Origin: Funneliformis mosseae
Taxonomy: Eukaryota > Glomeromycota > Glomeromycetes > Glomerales > Glomeraceae
Assembly (NCBI GenBank): GCA_910592005.1
Contig: CAJVPP010004147.1
Coordinates: forward strand, 1 to 10,027
Direction: 5' to 3'
DNA length: 10,027 nucleotides
The translations under genes and the position numbers were made by a program. The notes beneath the pieces were generated by a model. That model saw only the letters and a list, made by a program, of their open reading frames with translations. It ran no database searches and had not been told where the DNA came from. Numbering within the stretch: the stretch's first letter is position 1; every line of letters starts with the position of its first letter. Positions 1 through 7,077 of this stretch are shown here, piece after piece.

Positions 1-859
1 AGCATGCATAGGGCAAGATACCTCCTATGACTAACTACTCGATACGAATATTGACTGTGAGTTGTATCATTAAAACCATCAAAAGACAGCGCATTCTCAC
101 CTTAAAAAATAATATCCTCAAGAATAATAACTGTAAGATACTGTATAATATAAGAAGCATTAAAAATACACTAAAAAAAAAAAAAAAAAAATACCACGTC
201 TATATAAGAAAATATAGAAGAGAAAAATTAGGGAATAAAATAAAAATAAAAAATAAAATTAACAAAAATCAAATACCTTACTATATACCGCTTTGGACAA
301 CAACTTTGCGGGTTAAAAGTAAAAATTCGTATGTGTCTAATAAAATAAAGATTATTTTGATTTTTTATTCTTGTCTATCGTTCGTCGTGGGAAAAAGGTA
401 ATCTTTCGCGTATAAATATAAATATGGCAAAATCATGTGATCATATAATTACGAAATTTTATTCTACCAATTATAGAATATGCACAACCTAGAAAAATCA
501 GAAGGTGCAAATGCAACAATCACCAAAAGAATACCACTGTGAGTTCCTAGTAAGTTTTTATTCGTTTCCGTAAAATTCTATGCGAAGAGTACAATCAAAC
601 ATAACACCACATAAAAAAAAAACTATTCGAATGAAGCAATATTAACGATAAGCGATTCCTTTTACTATGATCCGTGGTATCACGTAAATTTCACGAAGCA
701 AAGCATTTAAAAGAGAACTTTACTAAACTGCTAATTTATTGGCTTTAAATTTATTAAAGAAATATAATCAACTAAATGAATTAAATTCACCGTAAATTTA
801 TAAAAAAAAAAAAATTAATATATTTCTTAAAAAAAAGAGGCTTGTAAATTTAAAATTAA
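1..859. other. A+T-rich stretch with no recognised gene
   Basis: No reading frame here resembles a protein I know. The longest open frame (27-401, plus strand) is Lys/Asn/Ile-rich, crosses a 19-A run and looks like random A+T-rich DNA. A weak exon-like string begins at the ATG at 480 and is followed by a GTAAGT donor-like site at 549, but its frame closes after 20 codons. Nothing supports a promoter. This stretch also includes the 3' flank of the minus-strand pseudogene that ends at 860. Confidence 0.6.
173..191. repeat. Poly-A tract (19 A)
   Basis: This is an uninterrupted run of 19 A. A similar run of 24 A lies at 1658-1681. Neither has a recognisable retroelement body beside it, so I treat both as simple sequence. 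Their lengths are likely to be unreliable in assemblies. Confidence 0.9.
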
Positions 860-1205
860 TTATACTATAGCATATGCACAGCCTAAAACATCGCTTTCTG
901 AATTTCCAACACCAACTGCCATAATATAAATACTGGAACATCCACAGATTGAGAATATGAGTCCCCAGCTTTAATTGGACACCCACTTCCAGTACAAGCA
1001 TCTGTAACAAAGGGGTGCTATGGGTTGTTTAGAGATATCAGCAAATGCAACCACAAGTTTGGTTTGTGCGGTGACATCTTTTGAAAATGTTCCTGAAACA
1101 GAAACTTTATCATTTGTTCCAGCGACGGGAGGATCGGGTGAAATTGATACTTGGAGTAAGGCTGGTGCGCTCGATGCTCCTGGAGGTGTGAAACATGCAT
1201 TAAAG
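860..1205 (-). pseudogene. Broken ML-domain (PG/PI transfer protein-like, NPC2-related) gene
   Basis: Read on the minus strand, residues such as SISPDPPVAGTNDKVSVSG, then TDACTGSGCPIKAG and finally VLGCAYAIV followed by TAA (862-860) give the order of motifs of small secreted ML-domain proteins. That family binds lipids in a beta-sandwich pocket, and the Cys residues near CTGSGCP and LGCAY are the usual disulfide partners. The frame changes twice: near 1008-1011 (PIAPL to VTDACTG) and near 925-933 (SVDVP to IYIMAVG). A few residues before YIMAVG also seem to be lost. Open frame continues upstream to an ATG at 1255, but residues above 1205 do not look like the family. A TAG at 1208-1206 could be a 3' splice site, so the signal-peptide exon would lie further upstream; I could not find it. 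The family call is fairly firm from motifs. Decay is more likely than two assembly errors, but errors are possible. Confidence 0.72.
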
Positions 1206-1255
1206 CTAGTTATAATAATTTGTTTTTTTAAATTTTTGACTTGAATACTTGTCAA

Positions 1256-2012
1256 AAAATTTTACATTCTTTCATCCATATAGTTAGACACTTTTTAATA
1301 ATTGCAATGCGCCATGTACTGAGCATTATATAAGTCATTTTACGTCCAAAAATAGATCAGATTTTTTATACGATTATCGATTAAAATCGATTTCGATTAA
1401 TTCGATTTTATTAGGATCAACTTTCAAAGAAAACTCATGTTAAAGACCCTAAGAGAATGCTCTAAATTAAGTAAAAAAGAATAAATAACCAAATTAAAAA
1501 AAAAAGACGAAAAAAAAGAAAGAAAATAATAAAGAACTGAATAAACGAAAAAGTAAAAGGAATAAATCCGAACTTACCAATCGAAAAAAAAAGTCGAAAT
1601 AAATAAATAAAAAAAAATTGAAAAATCGAAATTAAAATCCAAAATAATAAAATCTTTAAAAAAAAAAAAAAAAAAAAAAAAGCGGTGATTTTAAATTTTA
1701 AATGTAGTCTAAAAAAATTATTAAAATTTTATTAAACTAAAAAGAACTTAACAAAGTTAATTCCAAAATTAAAATAAAATAAATAATAAATAAACAACTG
1801 CTAAATCTTCAAACACAAATAAATTTCTAATTACTTAAATTTTCGGAATAGATTTTTCCATTATTTTCTAAAAAAAAATTTTGGCAGAGGCCGCAACTCC
1901 CAAAGGTCAAATTCGCGTCACCACAATTATAGTTTTCGCTAAGCTTATATAGGGATGATTTTCAAAATTATGGGATCCAGATGCTATATAATTTGAATGA
2001 TCGTCCAAATTT
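1256..2012. other. A-rich non-coding stretch
   Basis: No gene is recognised. The segment 1371-1412 holds several TCGATT/AATCGA motifs in both orientations, including the inverted pair ATCGATT (1376-1382) and AATCGAT (1385-1391). The rest is A-rich, with a 24-A run at 1658-1681. The final part, 1952-2005, has a loose inverted repeat described separately. Confidence 0.6.
1952..2005. repeat. Imperfect inverted repeat beside the MITE
   Basis: The left arm at about 1952-1971 (GGATGATTTTCAAAATTAT) and the right arm at about 1987-2005 (ATAATTTGAATGATCGTCC) pair with a few mismatches and one-base gaps. The loop includes GGGATCC. It could be the remnant of an older foldback element next to which the MITE at 2021 inserted, or chance in A+T-rich DNA. 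Confidence 0.3.
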
Positions 2013-2020
2013 GCATCACA
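2013..2020. repeat. Left target-site duplication (8 bp)
   Basis: GCATCACA lies directly outside the left terminal inverted repeat. An identical copy lies directly outside the right one at 2208-2215. A perfect 8-bp direct repeat at exactly these positions is the footprint of an insertion. Confidence 0.85.
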
Positions 2021-2207
2021 TATAGTTGCCTGGCAAACTCATTTTAGCAAATGGCAAAAGTCGAAACCCTTATATTTCGACGGATTTGTTAATAAGTATT
2101 CTTATTATGGTTTCGAGTTTCGAGTTTCGACGGGTTTGACAATAAGGTTTTATTACAATTTTGCCAATGACCCCGTCGAAACCCGAGAGTTTTGCCAGGC
2201 AACTATA
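2021..2207. mobile_element. 187-bp hAT-like MITE with terminal inverted repeats
   Basis: The ends are inverted repeats: TATAGTTGCCTGGCAAA (2021-2037) matches the reverse complement of 2191-2207 at all 17 bases. The match continues with a one-base gap through CTC. Subterminal sequence is also partly inverted (GGCAAAAGTCGAAACCC near 2053-2069 against the segment near 2161-2184). Inside are a 22-bp diverged direct repeat (2075-2096 and 2125-2146, TTTCGACGGRTTTG core) and three tandem GTTTCGA heptamers (2110-2130). There is no coding capacity, so an element in trans must have moved it. An 8-bp duplication is typical of the hAT superfamily and also of P elements; the TATAG terminus is not the commonest hAT start, so the superfamily is an inference. 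The perfect duplication suggests a fairly recent insertion. Confidence 0.85.
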
Positions 2208-2215
2208 GCATCACA
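2208..2215. repeat. Right target-site duplication (8 bp)
   Basis: This is the second GCATCACA copy, identical to 2013-2020 and abutting the right terminal inverted repeat. Confidence 0.85.
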
Positions 2216-2279
2216 TGATTAAATTTCTTTCCAAACGCGCTTTAACATTACTTAAAAAAAAATTTTAATTCCTCTCAAA

Positions 2280-2681
2280 ATGCCTTATCATAAAGGTTCG
2301 AAACACTCAGCCCAAAAAAAGGTTGAAAGAACAAAAGCGTATAAGAAAAAAAGAAAACTGAGCTCTCTGATTTTATTGAAGAGCTTGCAAATACTCGGTT
2401 AAACAGCAAGAAGAAAAAAGAAAATGGATAATCATGGCCGAAAGGATTCATAACTTACATGAATATATATTCAGACAAAAGACAATGAAATCCTAAACTT
2501 GCGGAAACGCGAGGAGCTAGAATTAAAATGCGATAATCATAAAAATGCAGTGGTGATGTAGTGGGTGAAATACAGTGATTTATTAGAGGGCAAGGTATTT
2601 GCTTCGGTTGGTTGGTCTAGCTGGTGGGTTTTTATTTCTTTAATCATCGGGATTATTTTGGTGGTCTATTCTTTTGGCTGA
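2280..2681 (+). pseudogene. Decayed gene for a small charged protein with a C-terminal membrane anchor (unrecognised family)
   Basis: I do not recognise this protein. Meaningful sequence runs through all three frames and back to the first. It starts MPYHKGSKHSAQKKVERTKA (ATG 2280, Lys-rich) and passes to KTELSDFIEELANTRLNSKK (from 2354). It then reads MAERIHNLHEY (2434-2466), and then DNEILNLRKREELELKCDNH (2481-2540). An in-frame TAG (2559-2561) follows. The same frame then continues through WVKYSDLLEGKVFASVGW to a hydrophobic stretch, WWVFISLIIGIILVVYSFG, and stops at TGA 2679-2681. The whole span is 402 bp, about 133 residues, and the three shifts each equal one lost base, so the net frame is zero. 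The Glu/Lys-rich centre could form a coiled coil. The single hydrophobic segment at the very C-terminus is the layout of a tail-anchored protein. The shifts lie in or near A-rich runs, so assembly error is an alternative for part of the damage. Confidence 0.55.
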
Positions 2682-3802
2682 TTTTCTAGGACCTATATTT
2701 CCTTTTATGTAAATTATTTTTTTAAACCCGCTGAATATGGTAGTAGGAAGTTCAAAGATTTTTTCTCTAGGACTATAAGGGTCCTTTTATGGTAATGAAA
2801 AGGTAAAAAGAAGTCGGGATGAGGGTGGAAGTAAACCCATTTATTTCACAAAAGATTTTTAGAGACCAAGATGATAAAGACCGCTGGGTTATGATAAAGA
2901 AAAAAAATATTATGTTAAAAAAAATAAAAAAAATCAAATTAATGCTTATAACTTATTAGTAATTTCTTGCATCTAATTTTGTAGTTTAATTTTTTATTTA
3001 AGTGACTTTTTACGATTGTTTAAATCATGTTTATTCATTTTCCTCTTTCGAAGGAATTTCCAATTATTATTATCTTGTGAAACTTCTATTATCCTTTCTA
3101 ATTTTATATTCAAACAAGATAAGGACTCGGATAATTGTAATCAAAGGAAAGGTTTGTCATTTTATTATGTAAAGTGGTTTCTCATTACTATATTATTTAT
3201 TAATATAAATATAATTTCAGATTTGTTTTCGTATCTTTATGAACTTTAGATGACTTTCTGGAGTAGAAATACAATACAAAAAAAAAATTAATAAAAAAAA
3301 AACGAGTTTGACGCTAATTTAAAAACGTTTGCCAGACATATAATATAACCCCCTGTGGGAATGTAGGTAGGTATCGGAGTTTTTTAAAATTTTTAATTTA
3401 TTTGTTATTTGAATTTCATAATTTCAATGTGATAGATTGAAGGCGGTGGCAGTCTGATTAATCAGTTCAGCTAGTCGAGAATGTTAAAGCTAGAGTCTAA
3501 TTATAAAAATAATTGACCGTATCTTTGTTAAACAGGATTATTGTGGTGAATAATTTCCTTATAGGTAGGTGTTATATTTATTTAATATTATTATTTGAAA
3601 TTGTTGAAAAATTATTTGACTGATATCTGAAGAGATCTATCTATTCTTGCAGATGTCAATGTTTATTACTGAGTTTACCGACATTTTGAGAAATTAAATA
3701 ATCGTGTTATACATAATCACGATGATGTGATTTCGTGAATCATGCAGTTAGAGCTTCTCTTCTGTTAAAAAAAAGCAATAGATCAATCTCAATAGTTTGA
3801 AA
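2682..3802. other. Non-coding stretch with no recognised gene
   Basis: No protein family is recognised. The open frame at 3016-3249 (plus strand, 77 codons) is Phe/Ile-rich with no motif or upstream signal and is probably chance. Small symmetrical sites occur, such as CTGATTAATCAG (3454-3465). A string at 3726-3875 has only one stop in about 50 codons, but I could not match it to a family. Confidence 0.5.
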
Positions 3803-3853
3803 AGGACGTGCCTTGAAAATCGCTTGGGGAAGGCTACGTCCTACTAGACGTAG
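3803..3853 (+). other. Two overlapping, mutually exclusive hairpins
   Basis: AGGACGTGCCTT (3803-3814) pairs with AAGGCTACGTCCT (3830-3842), a 12-bp stem with one bulged T and a 15-base loop. The same CTACGTC (3834-3840) can instead pair with GACGTAG (3847-3853) around a 6-base loop. The two stems share bases, so an RNA could form only one at a time. The segment is richer in G+C than its surroundings. It may be a transposon fragment, a structured RNA or chance; no function can be assigned. Confidence 0.45.
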
Positions 3854-4291
3854 TACGAGCCACTTCTCAAAATAATGCAAACCCCAGCATCTCCTGAAGA
3901 TGCATCAACTGATTGTCTTCAAGGTGAAAGATAAAATTTTTTTCTACTTTTATGGAACGTTATCTAATTTATTAAGGTTGGTTAACTTCTTAGTGATTCT
4001 CGCACGCACCCTCAAATTCTAAGTAGTTTTATTTAAATTATACAGAACTTGATTTTATTCTTTTTCGGACGACCTTATGGAAGTATAGTATTTCATTTTA
4101 TAATTCTTCATTTAAAATGATGAATTCGTTCATTAAAAATATCTAATACAGTATTATATGATTTCTGAATTTTCATTTCTGGAATTTTTATTTGCATTAA
4201 CATATCTCTTTTATATGCATCATTTAATAAAAACAAGAATTACCTGCACAATCAATTTATGACGAATTGATGTACTTTCGGTATTGTCTTC

Positions 4292-4314
4292 ATAATAATA
4301 ATAATAATAATAAT
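4292..4314. repeat. (ATA)n microsatellite
   Basis: About 7.5 copies of ATA/TAA lie in a row without interruption. On the minus strand this gives the Tyr-rich string of a short open frame that I regard as spurious. Confidence 0.9.
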
Positions 4315-4439
4315 GTTTATAATGAAATTTTATTAAACATTTCAATCCGCTAATAATATCCAATGACATTCGAAACTTATCTTTTCTATTGTAACAATTT
4401 AAATACGTTTGATTTTTTAAATCATCTCTGAATTTCTTT

Positions 4440-4455
4440 ATTGGAATATTCCAAT
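4440..4455. repeat. Perfect 16-bp palindrome
   Basis: ATTGGAATATTCCAAT is its own reverse complement. It could be a protein-binding dyad but is short enough to arise by chance in A+T-rich DNA. Confidence 0.6.
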
Positions 4456-4542
4456 TCCATAAAATAATCTCCATCAAAATCTATTAATATTTAAATAATA
4501 AAAAATTTGTCGAATTTAAGGAAAATAAAAGAATTATTTTGT

Positions 4543-4581
4543 TATTCCAAGAAAAACAATTGATATTCGAATGATAATGAA
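4543..4581 (+). repeat. Diverged dispersed repeat, copy 1
   Basis: The segment runs from TATTCCAAGAAA to ATGATAATGAA. It aligns with 5331-5368 in the same orientation, with a few substitutions and small gaps. The shared core is TTGATAT-T-CG-ATGATAATGAA. It probably marks an old dispersed or duplicated element. Confidence 0.5.
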
Positions 4582-4669
4582 ATTTACGAAGGAGTTTCAC
4601 CTATAAAAAATTAATTACATTTCGATTTACAAGTTAAATAATACGACTGATTAAAGTATAATAATATAT

Positions 4670-4702
4670 GGGAGGTATGCGTGATTTAATAGCAAACCTC
4701 CC
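4670..4702 (-). repeat. GGGAGGT foldback unit, copy 1 (33 bp, centre deleted)
   Basis: GGGAGGT (4670-4676) and ACCTCCC (4696-4702) bracket the unit. Its right arm, AATAGCAAACCTCCC (4688-4702), is identical to the right arm of copy 2 at 4880-4894, so the two units share ancestry. Copy 1 lacks most of the centre and of the left arm. Confidence 0.6.
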
Positions 4703-4814
4703 TTATATATATAAAAAAGTTATTCAAATTTATTTTTAAGGAACTTTCAATGCGTCTACTACTCACAACACCTAACCTCCACCAATTTATAAACATTGTT
4801 GAGTTCACCTATAT

Positions 4815-4894
4815 GGGAGGTAAGCTATTAAAATCACGTTATGGATCATATGATTTACTATGTTCGTAACTTGATTTTTAATAGCAAACCTCCC
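4815..4894. mobile_element. GGGAGGT foldback unit, copy 2 (80 bp, MITE-like)
   Basis: The left arm GGGAGGTAAGCTATTAAAA and the reverse complement of the right arm, GGGAGGTTTGCTATTAAAA, match at all but two positions. Further pairing extends with small gaps through TCACGTTA/TCAAGTTA, giving about 27 bp of stem around a loop near 4842-4865. The flanks are A+T-rich (ATAT and AATATT), so no target duplication can be called with confidence. It has no coding capacity. It is probably a very short non-autonomous DNA element or a fossil of one. Confidence 0.55.
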
Positions 4895-5330
4895 AATATT
4901 CAAAATAAGTAATGACTCCATCTTTTATCGTATGAGTCTGTGTTAATCGCTAACCGTTCATTAGTTTTTTCAATATTAGGATCTTCTTTAAAGATGTGCT
5001 AACTGGATTTCTTTAATTCTCGAATTAATAAGTTGATAGATCAACTTGTATCTTTGTGATTTCTCATAATAGGACGCTTAAATATATGTATCTTATTTCT
5101 TGTTTCTTACATAATTGTCTTGTATATAATATTATGGATCAAAAATTCTGGCATTCCTTCAACTCTTGAACTTGTTGTATTTTCAGTAATATTCTTTGAC
5201 AATATAAGGTCCGCGACTATCATTTTTTAATGCATTTATTTTTATATGATTAACAATTTTATCGTTTACGAGTATGATAATAGATTAGAAATATTAATTA
5301 CCACCAATCTCCATGAATTATACCAAAATT

Positions 5331-5368
5331 TATTCCAATAAAGTGATTGATATTTCGATGATAATGAA
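5331..5368 (+). repeat. Diverged dispersed repeat, copy 2
   Basis: This is the partner of 4543-4581, in the same orientation and about 790 bp away. It shares TATTCCAA at the left end and GATGATAATGAA at the right end. Confidence 0.5.
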
Positions 5369-5394
5369 CGATAAGATAAATTTGATGTTATTAT

Positions 5395-5440
5395 TGTCAT
5401 GTGCAATCCGGTTCAAATTGTACAATTTATTCACATGACA
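5395..5440. repeat. Nested inverted repeats
   Basis: TGTCATGTG (5395-5403) pairs perfectly with CACATGACA (5432-5440). Inside the 28-base loop is a second perfect dyad, AAATTGTACAATTT (5415-5428). Just downstream, AATCGATTC (5463-5471) is repeated inverted near 5502-5516 as GAATCGATT. This may be a transposon end or a cruciform; no function is assigned. Confidence 0.5.
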
Positions 5441-6220
5441 GAACAATCCATTTATTGTAGGGAATCGATTCTATCAAATATCAAATTAATCAAAATAGAA
5501 TTTGAATCGATTAATTGAAAGACGAATAAAAAAATTGAATCCATTCTTGATTTTTGTAGCAATTACAGCTATAATAAAACTTTAAAAATATAATTACGAT
5601 GAAAAAAATAATAATGGAATGGCAAGAAAAAAATCCAGAAAACAAAAAACGCTGTCTAACCCAAATTTGAAGGATTATAAATACAATTAAAAACAAAGAA
5701 AGGCACCTAATCACTGCACGAGTGATTAAATCCAATAAAAAAATATTGACGGAATGATCAAAAAAAAAAAGCCTGAATTTATCCATTTCGTGCAAGGAGG
5801 AATCTTAAGAAAGAATGAATGAAAAACAAAGGAGGTAAAATAAAAATATTTGATTGTTGCGAACCCGAAGGCAAAAAAAAAGAAAATTAAAACGATCAAA
5901 GAATTATTAAAAAGATTTTTATAAAAAAAAATTCGAAAAAAATATAACCATTCGATCCATACTAAACTTGCGGTTGTATTATTACGAACAACAATACGAA
6001 GTTGTAATGAACATTGCAACTAATACACAAGGATAAGCAAAATATTTTACAAGTTATGACATTACGACAGTGTCATTGTTTGAACGTGTAATACATGCTC
6101 ATAAATAAATCTATAATACATACGTGTCTACGCGCCATCATTTTTTGTGTTGCCTTTCTAACTAATTACAGTTATACAGTACGTTATGACAAATAATCAA
6201 AACGAGAAGTAGTTCTAATA

Positions 6221-6298
6221 ATGAGCAAGCAAATAATAGAATAAAAACTGGACCAAAAATTTGGCCCTATTTGGGATTATTTTATTCAAGTATTTTAA
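6221..6298 (+). pseudogene. Fragment of a BED-type zinc-finger N-terminus (hAT transposase-like)
   Basis: The plus frame from ATG 6221 reads MSKQIIE, TAA (6242-6244), then KLDQKFGPIWDYFIQVF and TAA (6296-6298). The segment GPIWDYFI resembles the aromatic start of BED zinc fingers (pattern like S-x-V/I-W-x-Y/F-F), which open many hAT transposases and are very common in Glomeromycotina genomes. BED fingers bind DNA, often at transposon ends. The Cys/His part that would follow is absent, so this is a truncated remnant of about 25 codons. The first stop could be a former CAA. The short match leaves room for chance, so the call is moderate. Confidence 0.42.
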
Positions 6299-6332
6299 GA
6301 GTATATAGTATTTAACTAGATTAGGTTGGTGT

Positions 6333-6351
6333 GCGGCGACTTTGTCGCCGC
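6333..6351. repeat. GC-rich hairpin in A+T-rich DNA
   Basis: GCGGCGAC (6333-6340) and GTCGCCGC (6344-6351) form a perfect 8-bp stem with a 3-base loop, TTT. In plus-strand RNA no U-run follows, so it does not look like a bacterial-style terminator. It sits 35 bp after the BED fragment. Confidence 0.65.
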
Positions 6352-6402
6352 TAGTTATGGTTATTATACTGCTTTAGTTGTAATATATCCTTTATTAAGT
6401 TA

Positions 6403-6453
6403 TCGCCGTGACGAGCCGAAGGGGTCCATCCGAAGAGCCGCGCCGAAAGGGCG
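6403..6453. repeat. GC-rich island with a CCGAA motif repeated three times
   Basis: CCGAA occurs at 6416-6420, 6430-6434 and 6443-6447, so with 13-14 bp spacing. Read on the minus strand these become TTCGG, the core of stable UUCG-type loops. The last copy sits in a small stem (CGCC 6441-6444 with GGCG 6450-6453). The base composition is strikingly different from the flanks. It could be part of a transposon, a structured RNA or a degenerate short tandem repeat. Confidence 0.5.
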
Positions 6454-6707
6454 AATAATTATTTAATAACAATAAAATATAACATACCTGACTGCGCTTT
6501 TGCAATAAGCCAAAGTGGTAAATCTACTGATCTAACCTATAAAATCAAAAATCGAAAAAAATATACAAAATTATTAATCAATAATTATTAATTAATTAAC
6601 TTATTATTAATTAAATCAATAATCAACAATGGGAATAGACAATACATAATATAGAAAAAGCAAAAAAAAAAATTTCATTATGCACCTGACTGCAGCAGAT
6701 CCAAATA

Positions 6708-6747
6708 TTTTTTTTTTTTTTTTTTTTTTTTGAAAAAAAAAAAAAAA
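6708..6747. repeat. Poly-T/poly-A inverted tract
   Basis: A run of 24 T (6708-6731), one G, then 15 A (6733-6747) can fold into a 15-bp A:T hairpin. A similar T10-A15 tract lies at 7029-7053. Tract lengths may be unreliable. Confidence 0.85.
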
Positions 6748-6829
6748 TATTTAAACAACCTTTATTTCTTGAAGTAGTTTCCTCTTCTACCTTTACCTTT
6801 TACCATATCCTCTATCTCATCCTTATCTC

Positions 6830-6847
6830 TTAGTGTTAGTGTTAGTA
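6830..6847. repeat. Short TTAGTG hexamer repeat
   Basis: TTAGTG, TTAGTG and TTAGTA lie in tandem. It resembles a fungal telomere hexamer (TTAGGG) only loosely and is too short to indicate a telomere. Confidence 0.7.
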
Positions 6848-7052
6848 TTAGGTAAAATAAGATATATAAAAATGGCTGATCGTTGGAGTTACACGATTCG
6901 CCTACTAAATTTTTTTTTACCGTAACACAGATCCTTCTTTAATACTATAATTATTTCTAGTGCTGTGCATCACATACATACAAACGGTAAGATCTACATA
7001 CCTTGACAAAGTAATTTGGTTAAAATAATTTTTTTTTTAAAAAAAAAAAAAA

Positions 7053-7077
7053 ACATTTTTATAAATTATAAAAATGT
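7053..7077. repeat. 25-bp near-perfect palindrome
   Basis: ACATTTTTATAA (7053-7064) and TTATAAAAATGT (7066-7077) are exact reverse complements around one A. The right arm contains the ATG at 7074 that opens the next coding-like stretch, so the dyad could be regulatory or merely chance. Confidence 0.6.

Larger units (their letters stand above)
4895..6220. other. Non-coding stretch with no recognised gene
   Basis: No gene is recognised on either strand. Two minus-strand open frames (5511-5795 and 5726-6019) are Phe/Ile-rich translations of A-rich plus-strand sequence and overlap each other out of frame, so I treat them as chance. The diverged repeat copy at 5331 and the nested hairpins at 5395 are listed separately. 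Confidence 0.55.

Noticed and set aside
27..401. Plus-strand open frame of 124 codons
   Set aside because: Its composition is that of A+T-rich noise (Lys, Asn, Ile), it runs through a 19-A tract and no motif is visible.
480..554. Short ATG exon (20 codons) followed by a GTAAGT donor-like site
   Set aside because: The frame closes with TGA before the donor and the peptide is not recognised.
1020..1244. Plus-strand open frame opposite the ML-domain remnant
   Set aside because: It is the antisense shadow of a recognisable minus-strand family.
2296..2305. GGTTCGAAAC, like a tRNA B-box
   Set aside because: No A-box or cloverleaf can be built upstream at tRNA distance, and it lies inside the 2280 coding remnant.
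3016..3249. Plus-strand open frame of 77 codons, rich in Phe and Ile
   Set aside because: It has hydrophobic stretches but no recognisable family, splice context or conserved motif; A+T-rich DNA often gives such frames.
4220..4477. Minus-strand open frame with a run of Tyr
   Set aside because: The Tyr run is the translation of the ATA microsatellite, and the rest shows no motif.
5410..5420. GGTTCAAATT, like a tRNA B-box
   Set aside because: No acceptor stem or A-box is found around it; it belongs to the nested dyad.
5511..6019. Two overlapping minus-strand frames rich in Phe/Ile that look like membrane proteins
   Set aside because: They are reverse translations of A-rich plus-strand sequence, in two overlapping frames, with no family resemblance.
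6830..6847. TTAGTG repeats as a telomere tract
   Set aside because: There are only three copies, the sequence is not TTAGGG and the site is internal.
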